Positions 48,950 through 60,724 of a stretch of DNA of 64,000 nucleotides are shown one piece after another (positions within the stretch are counted from its first letter, which is position 1; each line of letters begins with the position of its first letter). The stretch lies in NCBI GenBank assembly GCA_037957365.1, contig JARHVA010006307.1:482001-546000 (forward strand). The letters run 5' to 3'. Both the position numbers and the translations under genes were made by a program. This DNA comes from Torreya grandis. Lineage: Eukaryota; Streptophyta; Pinopsida; Cupressales; Taxaceae. The notes beneath the pieces are model-generated. The model searched no databases. It was not told the DNA's origin and saw only the letters and a program-made list of their open reading frames with translations.

Positions 48950-50306
48950 CTATTGTCACCAATCACCATCTCTCTATTTGATCATCCATTGATCATGGTC
49001 TCTCCATTAGCTTGTCCCCTGATCACCTCATCCATGGGATACCTCCTAATTAAATCAAACCCTGGAGTCACCAACCATGCACATCTTGAGCCTCTTCTTA
49101 GTGGTGCTTCTATATACCAACTCTACCCTAGGATGACTGACAGTTCATCTTGGATGACCACCCTTTATGCTCTATCTCACCATTGGCATCTTCATCAGTG
49201 GTGTGACTAACGTGGTCATTATTCCTCTTAATATGGTGTTAGTTTTGGTACTTTTAACACTCCTACATCCATGTTAATTCCCTCTCTAACTATAGACTAT
49301 CATGTTTAGCCAGTCCATGGTCTCACATGCCACACTCTGATCTCCAGACTCTCGACTAGTACTCCTCTTCCTCTCCCCCTCTGATCTCTTGCTTATTGAG
49401 CCTAAAATGTATGTACCACTATAGGAGATAATGGGTGAGGGATTATAAAATATCCTGGTAAGTGTACTACTAGATATGACTCTTCTCATAAGGTGTAGTG
49501 GCCCATGATCCACACTCATGCTAAACCTAACACCACAGTCACCCAACTTGGCCAAATAGTTACAATGTGTGCATAGGGTTATCACATGATATATCCTCAT
49601 GTGACCATCCATAGTGATAACATGTGGGGCATAAACCACACCACTTGATCCTATCTCTATCTCAAAACCTAAGGTAACTAATCATCAACCATAAAGGGTA
49701 ACCAAATTGGTCGATACATCGAGAACCTATTATATATCTAGGCACTCAGTAATACCACTAGTCCCATGGTCTTCTACCCTTTGTAAAACATCCCATACAT
49801 ATCATGCATAAGTTAAAACTAGATGATATAACCTAATTCATAGAGTACCTCCTGATCTAGTATAAATAGACACAAGGTTACCACATACAATGATACCCTG
49901 CCATCCAACTTATGACATAATACTCATGATATAAAAAGTCTTATTGAATCCTTATAAGTATTCAAAATTTGTGAAATATATATGTCAAACAAGCTCACCC
50001 TAAATCTTGAGTAAATACTATCCAATCACGTCACCCACTGGGCAAGTGCTTGTCTTTCCTCCTAGTCATTCGGTGTCCTTGTGATCACTGATGCCCCTCA
50101 ATTAGAAGTCTAAGAAACACATAAACATCCTATAAAGTGATATGAACCTCTATGTTATCACCATATACCACCCATCTAAATGTGTTAGTCAAATGGTCCC
50201 TGGCTCCCAAGAACATAACCACAAGATCAACACTTAATGATATCCATCGCATCTCCATGATGCCTCCCAAGCCCAATATAACCAATTTGGCTCTATCTAA
50301 ATCCAT
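48950..50306 (-). pseudogene. Antisense plant-mobile-domain-like segment in B
   Basis: On the minus strand from ATG at 50306 the reading gives D-R-A-K-L, G-L-G-G, then T-N-T-F-R-W, G-D-N-I-E-V-H-I-T-L, a stop, D-V-Y and L-I-E-G. This is the order of the plant mobile domain (T-x-T-F...G-E-x-x-I-T-L-x-D-V...L-P-I-x-G). Further on, in another frame, H-D-M-Y, a tyrosine-rich helix, I-Y-N and R-P-I-W resemble its C-terminal half. A 117-codon open piece (49639-49286) ends it, with a charged Ser/Arg/Glu tail. Antisense extra genes between pol and the 3' LTR are known in Tat-type elements; the domain call rests on pattern matching only. Confidence 0.55.
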
Positions 50307-50420
50307 CAATCACTCCAATAGATTAGGTATCCATGATGCATCTACCAATCACCAAAATCTCAAGTTTATCTATAAAATATCAAACAACAAAGGATTTATT
50401 AAATCTCCATATTATTCATA

Positions 50421-51587
50421 ATAAAAATACATTCTTCTAAAGTTCACAAAAATAAATTAATTATGCTTTAATTTATTCATTTTTACCATTTAAGCTATTT
50501 TCAACTATATCAACACCCTTATTTCATTGTATTAATATATCATCCACTTATAAAATAACTAATTCGACCATACATTACTAATTTGGCCACCTTGGACTTA
50601 ACAAACTAAGTCAACCTTCTTTCCCCTTAGTAGTATTATATCAATCACTTAGAAAACATACTAAGTTGGCCATATAGTACTATGTTGACTTGTCTCCTCA
50701 ACAAACAAAGTCGAACATGCCCTCCTAAGTTATCCCATTAAAATTCTTATTTTTTACCAACTAAATCAACTTGATCAACCTTGTTCTTTTACAATGATGA
50801 CTTTTTGAACAATTGTCATAAATGCCTTAGGCATTTATTGTTTTGATACCTTCTTACCTAGTACCACATTTAATGTCTAGTTTCCCTAAAAATTTTGTAG
50901 GGTTCATTTTGATATCTATATTTTTCCTAATTATCAAATTTCTATAAAACACTCAATTTTAAATAAAAACTTTCAAAATTTTGAAATTCTTAGTTGCTTA
51001 CATGTGCGGTACTCTTTGTGGTTGCTATGTGTCCTCCCCATCTTATTTGTCATCTCAACACCATCCTGGCTCTCTAGGATCTCACTAGATCTCTCAGAGA
51101 TCTATTTGTATTAGAATAGCAAATAATAACAAATGAATTATTTTTCACCCTATTTATATTTACTATTTAAAATCATTTACCTCTCAAAAATTTACCATCA
51201 ATTTTTTTTTTGACCATATCTTTATTTCTACTACCTTATTTTTTGAACCATAAAAAGTTCTATAATCCTTACATCATAGAGAATCTTTTTAACTATTATC
51301 TTCTTATATTACAAAAATTTCATTTTTTTTCTCTTTTTTGCTAATCTCTATAGGTTCACCTAATGTTCTTTATATTAGACACCTTCACATCTCTCACATC
51401 TCCTTCTTTCTCTACAACACTAAGGTAAGTAAAGGTATGTATTTTTCAATTATGTACTTTCATTTATCTTATTTGATCCTTACTACATTTTATTTAACAT
51501 CCATGTTATGTGTCATTATGTTTTTTTTCCAAAGCACCATCCCCTATTGCACCTATATGACATGTGATGAGCTTCAAGTGGGGCATA
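50421..51587. other. 3' region of B before its right LTR
   Basis: AT-rich non-coding sequence. It carries further TAAGTCAACC and GTTGACTTG motifs at 50600-50780. The possible polypurine tract is AAGTGGGGCATA at 51576-51587. Confidence 0.5.
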
Positions 51588-52771
51588 TTTATACACATAA
51601 TATTTTCAAATTTTTATCAATTACTAACACCCTTTATCTTGCAGGAACCCATCTAGTCTCAATCTCTCTAAGTGCATACCCTAAGGGGTGCACTGGGAAA
51701 AGGGGTAGGTAGACCATTAGTTCTTTGTAGGATTATTTTCCATTTTTCCACTTGTTATCTACAGACTTGTCTCCTAAAAACCATTCCCTAAGCTTTGCCT
51801 CCTCTTTTCCACACTCTAGTATTTTACCACCTTCATTAGCCATTTTCCTAACATAAACTCTTTTTTTATAGTTTACATGACTATGTTGATTGTTTCAACA
51901 TTGTACTCTTATTGACAAAAAATATTTAGGGTCTAGGTCAGCCCATGGCCTACCTAGTCTATGACCTAGTGATTTTTTGTCAATAACGATACTAGGTCAA
52001 TTAGGTCGACCTTTTTTGCTAAATCTTTTGAAAGGGTTTAGGGTTAGATCTGCCTATATAAACACAATATTTCACCATTTATAAGAGAAGAGAAGAAGTA
52101 AGATATATTATACGTCTATTTATCCACCATTATACATGAGAAACAATCTTAGGAAATCATAGTTTGTTTGGATATATATATCTTGTCTTGTGGAGAAGTC
52201 TTTTGGATGCATTGATAGGTTTTGTATCCTAGAGTTTATTTATCCTTGTCATCTTTACATACCACAACAACCTATTTCAAAGCACCTTAGTCAAGGGAGA
52301 GATTGAGTCTTGGTGGGTTCATCTTCAAAGATAAGTATTCCTAACTTTGTTATTCCTTTGTAAAACTAGATAGATATGCATTTGTAATTCTCTTCCATAC
52401 ATTAGGATTCAGTATACATCAATGTTAGTATATGTATTTTATACATGTTTAATTTTATTGTTTATTAACCCCACTTTCTTCCAAAAGCTTTGGTGAGCAC
52501 TATATTATATTTTGATTTACTTTTTATTATTATAATGAATATGAAAACATAGGACCTAGTTGGGGTTATTACATAATTTTGCTTGAATGGAGGCTTTGGA
52601 ACCTTCCTTAGTAATATTATCATGGTAAGAGATCCCATGAATAGGTCTAATAGATCCATATTGGTCATGACCCCAATTATCTAATGTATCCCCAATCAAA
52701 AGTTCAAGTAGGATCTATCTTCTCTGAGCTAGGATTGATTTGTCGATCTAATACATTTCCCATTGCATACA
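51588..52771 (+). repeat. 3' LTR of B
   Basis: It aligns with 19926-21085; the start TG is mutated to TT and the end is GCATACA. Reverse transcriptase of A resumes within ten bases of its end. Confidence 0.82.
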
Positions 52772-52775
52772 ATTT

Positions 52776-53310
52776 GTACCCAAAATTTTCAAGATAACTA
52801 ATCCCATCACCACTTTGTCACAAAAAGAACAACAGTGCTTGTGGAGTGATAAGGTTGAGTAAACCATTCAAATTATAAATAAGAGGCTTGCATTTGCATT
52901 ATGTTATATGTTACAAATCCAAATGACCACTTTTTTATGTTAACAAATTATTCTAGAGGTGGTTTAAGAGGAGTATTTTTGCAAAAAGGCTCATTTCTAG
53001 CTTATGAAATAAGAAAACTATAGCCTTATCAATCCAATTATGCCCTTCATGATTTAGAGTTGGTTGTCATATTCCATGATTTATAGGTTTGGAGTAATTA
53101 TCTATTGAGAAAAAGTTTTGATCTCAATACTAATAATTTAAGGCTAAAATACATATTCACTCAACCCAATCTGAATTCTTGACAAAGGCGATGGCTTGAA
53201 TTTTTATCAAACTATGAATTTGATATCAATTGTAAAAAGGCAAAGATAATAAAGTTTTAGATGTTCTTATCTGCATAAGGTACACAGTAGCTATAGATAC
53301 TATTAGAACT
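52776..53310 (+). pseudogene. Reverse transcriptase end and RNase H of A, right of B
   Basis: Sequence begins with I-F-K-I-like residues continuing the Y-Y-M-K-F end at 19925. It continues with G-G-L-R-G-V-F-L-Q-K-G-S-F-L-A-Y-E, S-N-Y-A-L-H-D-L-E-L-V-V-I-F and R-W-L-E-F-L-S-N-Y-E-F-D-I. These are standard Ty3 RNase H blocks. Frame changes and stops make it inactive. Confidence 0.82.
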
Positions 53311-53439
53311 ACATTTTGAGATTGAGATCATAAATTATCTCTAAGAGATGAATTCTATGAGTAGATTAGGAAATATCTAGAAGAAACCCTCAAGATCATA
53401 GATTTTCAGGATTCTATTTTGAGAAAAATAGACTCCTAA

Positions 53440-54320
53440 GGTTTAATGGGAGAATGTATGTACTAGACAAAATGAACTTGGAATATCATAATGCTTAATA
53501 AATTGCATAATGCTCCATACTATGGTCATCCAGGAGGAACCAAGCTAATGATAGAGTTGATGCCATTATATTTGTGTAAAGGAATCAATAAAGATATAAT
53601 TAATTTTATTTTAAGTTATCTATAATGTCAATGGGTGAAATAAAAACATGTTCATCATGCGAGATTATTATACCCCCATGATATTATAGAATGGAAGTGG
53701 CAAGTCATTAGCATGGAATTTTCCAAAGGACTACCCATGTTAAGAAACATGAATGATATGATTTTGGTGGTCGTTGACAAACTAACCAAGGTGGCATATT
53801 TTATATCAGGTAATTTGATAGATGATGCACTGGTTATATCAAAAATGTTTGTACAATAAATATTCAAGGTGCATGGAGTTATAGAGAAAATAATACTAAT
53901 AGAGATACTCACAAAACCTCTATAGTTTGGATAAATATTAAGGCAACTTTGGTAACACAACTACATTTTAGTACAACATATCATCATGAAATAGATGGGC
54001 AAATAGAAAGGGTAAATGAAGTTTTGAAAAGATATTTTAAGAATTATTGCATAAATTAAAAATACAAGTGGAAAGAATATATTCTATTAGTTGATTTTGT
54101 GCATAATAATTCTTTCCACTCTACTCTGAAAATGACATCATTTAAGGCCTTATATGGTAGAAAATGTAGAACACCTATTAGTAGGGACAAATTAGGGGAT
54201 AAAGTAAATTTTTGGCCTAAAATGCTTGCTAAAATGGAAGAACACATGAGGCTGATTAGAAAAAGGTTGGTTAAAGCTAATGATAGATATAAAAGTTATG
54301 TTGATTTAAAAATAACAAAA
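53440..54320 (+). pseudogene. Ty3 integrase of A, broken
   Basis: Recognisable are A-P-Y-Y-G-H-P-G-G-T-K (zinc region), W-K-W-Q-V-I-S-M-E-F (first catalytic Asp read as Glu), V-V-V-D-K-L-T-K-V-A-Y-F and V-H-G-V-I-E-K-I. A later H-H-E-I-D-G-Q-I-E-R region carries the catalytic Glu, followed by F-K-A-L-Y-G-R-K-C-R-T-P-I near 54150. Open pieces are short and in different frames. Confidence 0.82.
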
Positions 54321-54324
54321 AAAT

Positions 54325-54812
54325 AATTCGTAGTTAAGGATAAAGTTTGTTGTGTTTTAAACCCCAAAAAATATTAATCAAATTTGGAAAATCATAAATT
54401 AGCACTGGGATATTTAGGACCTTTCAAGGTTCTAAAATTGATTAACCTCATTACATACAAACTTTATTTTCTACTAACACTTTCTCAAATTCATAATGTT
54501 TTCCATGTGTCTTAGTTGAATAAATATGTAGTTAATCCTTCTCATGTCCTTGATTGCAACTCTTTACATGTATTGGATCTAAGAGCGCTAAAAATAGAGC
54601 CCCTTAGAATACTTGAGACATATAAGCTTATTTTATGTAATAAAGAAGTGGCTCAATGTGAGGTCCATTGGGACCAATATATGAAGATATTGCCACTTGG
54701 GAATATTATGAATAATTTCATGAACTATTTCTTAATTTATTTGATTGATAGATTATGTTTAACTTGTGACAATTACTGTATGTTTATTTTAATAACATCA
54801 TTAGGAAAATGA
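54325..54812 (+). pseudogene. Integrase C-terminus with chromodomain-like tail of A
   Basis: After G-P-F-K-V-L and I-H-N-V-F-H-V-S, an uninterrupted 98-codon piece (54516-54812) contains Y-V-V-N-P-S-H-V-L-D, E-P-L-R-I-L-E, N-K-E-V-A and V-H-W-D-Q-Y. This is the layout of the chromodomain of plant chromoviruses. The usual A-T-W-E block is replaced by L-P-L-G-N. Chromodomains are thought to steer integration to heterochromatin. Confidence 0.68.
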
Positions 54813-54819
54813 ATTTTAT

Positions 54820-54832
54820 AAGAGGGGAAGGA
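54820..54832 (+). other. Polypurine tract of A
   Basis: AAGAGGGGAAGGA directly abuts the right LTR start TGTTACATCC at 54833. Confidence 0.85.
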
Positions 54833-57800
54833 TGTTACATCCTGCTTTACCCAAGTGGAAAGAACAATGACAATGCTGATTTATTTTTACCATTATAGAT
54901 TATGGATTGCTATTTTATCACTACTATGATTAGTTAGATAGTGATGTTATCATTTTAAATTTGAAGTTAAATCATTCCAATAATTATATAAATTATATGT
55001 TAATGTGATTTTTTCTACATTTTTGATATAAATGTAACAATTCTTTTAATGTATTACTCTGTACTAGTATTTTTAGTTTTTTACGATTATAACTAACTAA
55101 CTATCCTTTTTCTCTAACTAAGGTTAATGTAGGATATCCTATCCATTACATTGAAAAGAATCCTAAGGAGTGGCATCATAGGGGAAAGGGCGGTATATTG
55201 TGGTAGTTGTGATATAAATATCTAATGGAGAATAGTCACACACCCACATAAGTTTTTTGAGTGGCATTGGGTATTATAGTGTTTGTTTTGATGTTGATGA
55301 TCATCTATTTATTATGATGCTTGTTCTTTTTGCTTTTGCTTTAGACGACATGTATTTTATGATGTTGCTTGCATGATTATATTCAGTTTTACTTATAGGT
55401 CATAACCTCTTATTATTTGAATTCTTTTTTTTATTGTTGAGTGTATTCTCATGTTTTTTGAATACTTGTTGAGTTATATTCTCATAGTACTTGCATAAAA
55501 TAATAAAAACCTTGTTGAGTCATATTTATAAAAGGTAAGGTCTTAATGCATAAAATTTAGGTTTATATAATAAAAACCTTGTTGAGAGTGACATGATTGA
55601 AAAAATAATATTTTAATGGTGATTAAAGTATCTAAAAGGCACACAAACCACCATGGGTAGTATGCATTACATGACTTTATCGATATGATAAATCATTGAT
55701 TTGGGAGTGAGTCAAAGTTTGGTTATTACCTTTGAGCATATGATAAAGTAGGATTAATTATTACATAGCTAGAATAAGTCAAAAGATAATCATTGTTGTA
55801 AAACAAATTAGGGTTTACATGGGTCATGAATAAAACATGAATTTGGGGATATTATTAGGTTTTGACTTTAATTATCTCAGGTTTTAAGGAGTTTTTGATG
55901 TTTTGGTAAACCCTGTAGTGTGTTATGGATTGATTCAATTGAGGGATTAAAAAATGACTTTAAATTTAATAAATGCATGCATTATTGGAATTTTTGTTGT
56001 ATTTCGTTAAATTATAGTGAAAATACAAGGAAATAATGGAGTAAGTCACACACTTGAGTTTTTGGCAAGGTTTTCATAATTAATTTAGAATGCATGAAAA
56101 AAAAGGTTATATGTAGCTTAATGGAAAAAGGGGGATAAAATAAATAAAAATAGAGGAAAGAGAGATGGTTTATGTGGAGGAAAGAGTAGAAGGATGCTAA
56201 CAAAGAATGAAATTTCAAGAAGAAATAACTGTCATTTTCCATTAGCTAGGCAAATAACAATTTTTACAAATTGAGTATAGACTTTTAGGTTTTTCTTGTT
56301 GTTTAGGGTAATATCAGACCATAGTTAAAGTTATTACTCCTCATTCCTATATTAATATACATTTTTTTTGTATATAATGAAAATTCCCTTTTTTGAAAAT
56401 ATGTGAAATTTAATGGTTGTGGAAAATGGTAGCTTGATTCCCTCTTGAAGCCATGATTTCTAGTCAATTGTATTATATGAGTTTTGACATTAAAATGTGT
56501 TCTTATTTTTATTGAAAGGATTGTTGAAAAAATTAGTCATTTAGTTGAGTGTTTTTAAAGACAATTTAATATTCTATTAACAATATGATTTATTAGATTA
56601 TTAATTCATTTGGGTTTTTTACCCCATATGGACATGGGGGTGAGAGTTTACTCTCACCCTCAGGCCCATAGAGGGGGTCCTCATATCAAATGCATCTTTG
56701 AGTAACCTTTTTTGTTATTTTGAATGGATTTTATTTTTACTAGAATGGTATTAATATTTCAAGTAGTAACCAACAATATTTATTAAGTCTTAAGAGGTGG
56801 AGAAAATACCAACCTTATACATGTAGGTAGTTATAAAGCCCACCTACAAGCTTAGGATTGGTATGTACCAAAGTAAGTGTTACTTGGTTATACACAACCA
56901 ATTTTTGGTAAAATCCAATTCTTTGATGCCTGATATGACTTTATGTTGATCCTTTTTGTTGTGAAAATTTAGTAAGGTGAAATGTGGTTATGATAAATCC
57001 CTTTCTTAATATTTTAACTTTAAAAAAAGTAACTTTGACCTGGTTTGGGAATGACATTATAAGTAGAGGCTCTAACTATTTTTTTAAGAAACATATAGGA
57101 ATTATATAAGGGATTTGTACTTATTTTATTGTGTAAAAATTAATCATGTAAATGCTATCATGACTATAGTGAATTGAAAAGAAAGGATTTAAATACTTTA
57201 TTATATGGACTCAATCATTTAGGAAATTATAAATAAAATGGTATGGTAGAATTTCCAAGTAGATTTGGCCTTATTTTTAGTTTATTTTAATGTAACAACC
57301 ATTGTGCTTAATACTATTATGTGAAGAATGTATATATAGGGTCAAATAGTGTGGATCAATCCATTTATCATATAGTAAAAAGGTTGTAGTTTTTTTCATG
57401 ATGAATAAGAGTCATTACATATAATGGGATATTGTGTTAAATATACAGTCATGAACTATGTTGAGTATTGATAATTACAAAGAATAAATATATATTGTAT
57501 GATTTACAAGCATTGTAGTAGAGTATATAGTTATGATAAGTTATATATATGATTATATTGTATCACAATTATATCATCATTTCATTACATGTATAATATT
57601 ATATTGTAAAATGGACTTACAGTTGGTCACATCAGAAAATGAAGTGTATCTACACTAAGATATTACATAATCATAATGTTCTTAAGTGATTTGAGTTACA
57701 TTTGAAAGTGTATGGATTTACATGATGAATTGTAAATAAGTTTCGTGGAATGTTCGAACAACTTAACTAAGCTTTTGATTCTTGTATTGTATATAATAAT

Positions 57801-58830
57801 TTTTTGTATACCTTATTTGGTCTATTGATGTGATTCCTTATTAATGATGTTGTGATTAGTAAAAAAAAATCATCTTCCTCATTAAGGGATGATGATTGAT
57901 AGGCAAGGATCATCTTTTTAAGTCACTCGTCATTGATTAATGAGAAGGATAATATTGATTGCATGTTATATAAAATAGTATTGCTAATGTGGACTATAAA
58001 ACAACTTTTTTTGAAGTCTAAAATCTATAAAAATGTTTTAGTTAAACTAATGTTATAGTTGTATATATTTTATCCACTATACTTTATATTTTACATGTAT
58101 GAGTGAGGTCATATTACATAGATTAGTATCCATGGTCTATATGACTGATGTATGAAATAGTGATCATATTTCTAGACTATTCTCAATTAGATTTTGATAT
58201 TCGTATTATCATTATTTACCCCATTATAAAGGAAAGGGTCACTCTTAGCGGGGAGGTGTATGAGGGATTGATGATCTATAGATGATGTTAAATCTCATAG
58301 ATGATTCTCTCCTTCCTTAAAACTTATATGGACTTACAACAATTGAATAGTCATGGCTATTCAAGAGCTAATTCTGTATAAAACTATTGAACATTTAATT
58401 ATTAACTCATTATAATATTCAAAATTGATTGATGATAGTATTATATTTTAATTGTATTACACAATAGAGACAATGATATATTAATTGTATATAAATGTTC
58501 CTTATTTTATTTTTACTTATTGATTTTATAGTGCTAAATTTTAGTTTTAGTATTTTGATGTGTTGTACAACTGAGATGACTAGTTTCTCTTATTTGTATT
58601 ATGTTGTCTATGTCCCATGAGGAATAATTTATGTTTAACACTTGATTAAATGGATTTAATGTTTGAATTAATTGTATTTAAACTACTCATCAGTTTAGAC
58701 TACATCATGATTGATGACTAAATAGTAAATTAAACAATGTTGAACTATTTGAGTGAGAAACAATAATAAAATTAAAAGTTTCAAAAAAAGTATGGTAATT
58801 TTCTATATCAAACTAGTTAGTTGTAATACA
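54833..58830 (+). repeat. 3' LTR of A (~4.0 kb)
   Basis: It starts TGTTACATCCTGC, ends TTGTAATACA, and aligns with 10574-14592 along its length. No shared open frame. Confidence 0.9.
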
Positions 58831-59720
58831 AAGCAATACAATTATAAATATAGAGACAAACTTAGAACTATATCAGCTAAATAAGCAAGAAATAAAGATA
58901 AATAGGCAAGACACAAAATTTATCAGCCACACCGATAAAATAAGAATATAGGGTGGCTAACATAACTATACATAAAGAAGATGGAGAAGGAAGAAAAAGA
59001 TACTGAAATGAGGTTAGATTGACAGTAGTTAAGGTATGCCATAATAGTATGCAAACAACTCTCACAAAGTACCATGAGCCAACCCCACCCCTTTCTTGGT
59101 GCACTTCTTATGACGTTTACTTAGGGAGATTGATGCACATACGAGTCCTACAAGATAAATCATTAAATAAGTGATATAGATGAAAATATCAAGTGTATAT
59201 AATTAGAATTTTCTAGCAAGACAATGAAAACCTAAAAACTCTTGGTGGATTAAGAACTTTCCTAAAATTGCACACTTCATGTTTGTACTAAGTATAATTT
59301 CAGGCTCCAAGTTTTTGGAAAACATCAAACATGTAGAATCGAATTTGATGACTATGGTTATTAAGTCCATGACTTTGAAATCATCACATACTATTTTGAA
59401 TATTTGCAATAATTAGTGAGAAATTACACTTCTTCCTCAAACCCTAACAAAGAAGTTGAATATACAAATGATAGAGAAAAATGGATCTTTAGGGCTTGTT
59501 ATTAGGGTCAGGGAGGTTTTTAAGCATCAACTACTTATCATGTTCCTCAACATTATACAATATAGAAAACAACACATTTAGTAAAATGTTATTCATCTAA
59601 AAAGTCTAGTGTAATGTAAGAGTGTTTTTACGATAATATTCAATATTTTAATAGATGATATATAAATTCATGATCTTTTCTAGATGTAGTGATAAAAAAT
59701 ACTAGATAATCTTCATATTG

Positions 59721-59774
<54 letters not shown>

Positions 59775-60238
59775 CTCTATCAAATTGATATGTCATAAAT
59801 GCACTAATGCCCTTTTATATTTATAATTTTTATAAGTTCAAATCAAAATGATATTAACACCCAATAATAATAAATGGGTTAAAATTTTGATAAGACAATA
59901 CCCATAACCTTCGGGAACCCTAATAAATAAAAAGTCCACACCCTAAAAATGTACATTGTATGCTTCTAAGAAAATAAGAAGAGAGAAAGGAGGGAATAGA
60001 GGGAGGGGGACAAAATAGAACCACCAATTCATAGTTTATAAAAGAACTACTTTCCATGGGGAAATTGTGAGAGCACTGGTGTTACTGTGATAGATACCAT
60101 ATGACATAAGCTATGTAGTTTTATTTGCAATTAGAATTGCGCTCATACGAAAGATAGGGCAATATGGATCTTACCCACATTGGGTAAATACAATAATTGA
60201 GAAAGAAAGAGGAAGATCCTTAAAACTGGAAGCAAAAT
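58831..60238. other. Right flank of A, no confirmed gene
   Basis: CTTAGAACTATATCA at 58861-58875 repeats a string found 8 bases left of element A. Minus-strand open pieces of 75 and 68 codons (58877-59104 and 59203-59409) have no recognisable domain. An (AT)n microsatellite lies at 59723-59773. Confidence 0.5.
59723..59773. repeat. (AT)n microsatellite, ~51 bp
   Basis: Uninterrupted AT dinucleotides. Confidence 0.97.
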
Positions 60239-60724
60239 CTAGTGAAAACATGAATCCTTTTTCTGTGTAGAAGTGCAAGTAAGAGTACTTTGCCACTGTT
60301 CCCACGCGTAAACCACAAGGGGATCACCATCAATGCCAGTGTCACTGCAAGTGCAAGACGTGAACTGTGGAATGGTGAATATTGGAAGCGAACAGTCGAC
60401 CTTCCTGAAAAACAATACCGCGCTTCTCCTTCCCATACGAAATAGCCAATCTGCAACATCCCAAACGACTTCGATTGGAACTATATCGCTACCTAAACGA
60501 GCATAAATGTTTCAGTTCCCTCTACAATTCCAGTCCAACCGCTTCAAGCATAGTGCCACCTGTTTCTCTATCTTAATCACCATTTCCCAGTCACTCGGAT
60601 CACACTCTATGCATATTTTATACGAATCTCCATTCCACTTCAGATCAGCTGCATTGTAAAACAAGTGTGGGTGTGTTCTGTACATTTTGCTTATCCTTCT
60701 CGACAAAGAAGAACCCATTTTCAT
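60239..60724 (-). pseudogene. Unidentified CpG-rich coding segment, 161 codons plus stop, with one internal stop
   Basis: From ATG at 60724 on the minus strand, a frame runs 70 codons (M-K-M-G-S-S-L-S-R-R start), meets TGA at 60514-60512, then stays open in the same frame to a stop at 60239. Features are a basic N-terminus with M-G-S-S, a Cys/Trp-containing middle (I-C-I-E-C-D-P-S-D-W-E-M) and W-D-V-A-D-W-L-F further on. A second frame (60459-60220) is also open for 79 codons. More than twenty CpG fall in ~500 bases, unlike the CpG-poor surroundings. I do not recognise the family. It may be a real exon with the TGA lying in or near an intron border, or a recent pseudogene. Confidence 0.4.

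Larger units (their letters stand above)
19926..52771 (+). mobile_element. Element B: Tat-like Ty3 element without recognisable pol, inserted in A
   Basis: LTRs at 19926-21085 and 51588-52771 enclose a gag, a protease with the GRPW ending seen in Tat-type elements, the nested element C, and an antisense plant-mobile-domain-like segment. Flanking pentamers are GTTTA and ATTTG, differing by two G/A transitions, so probably one decayed duplication. The LTR ends TGTATAC and GCATACA are near-perfect inverted repeats. Reverse transcriptase of A is interrupted exactly at these borders. Own length without C is about 14.5 kb. Confidence 0.8.
10574..58830 (+). mobile_element. Ty3 chromovirus-like element A with ~4 kb LTRs, host of all nested insertions
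   Basis: Paired ~4 kb LTRs (10574-14592 and 54833-58830) enclose an initiator-Met primer-binding site, gag, protease, reverse transcriptase, RNase H, integrase, a chromodomain-like tail and a polypurine tract, all on the + strand. The ordering RT before integrase plus the tail points to a chromovirus-type Ty3 element. Without insertions E and B the element would be about 12.6 kb. Immediate flanks are CAAGT on the left and AAGCA on the right, which do not give a clean 5-bp duplication. All coding regions carry stops and frameshifts. Confidence 0.88.

Noticed and set aside
49740..50150. Host gene between C and the right LTR of B
   Set aside because: The minus-strand readings fit a decayed plant-mobile-domain segment inside B better than an independent host gene.
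59203..59409. 68-codon minus-strand frame as an exon of the 60.2-60.7 kb segment
   Set aside because: Base composition is AT-rich like the flanks, there is no recognisable domain, and no splice context ties it to the CpG-rich segment.
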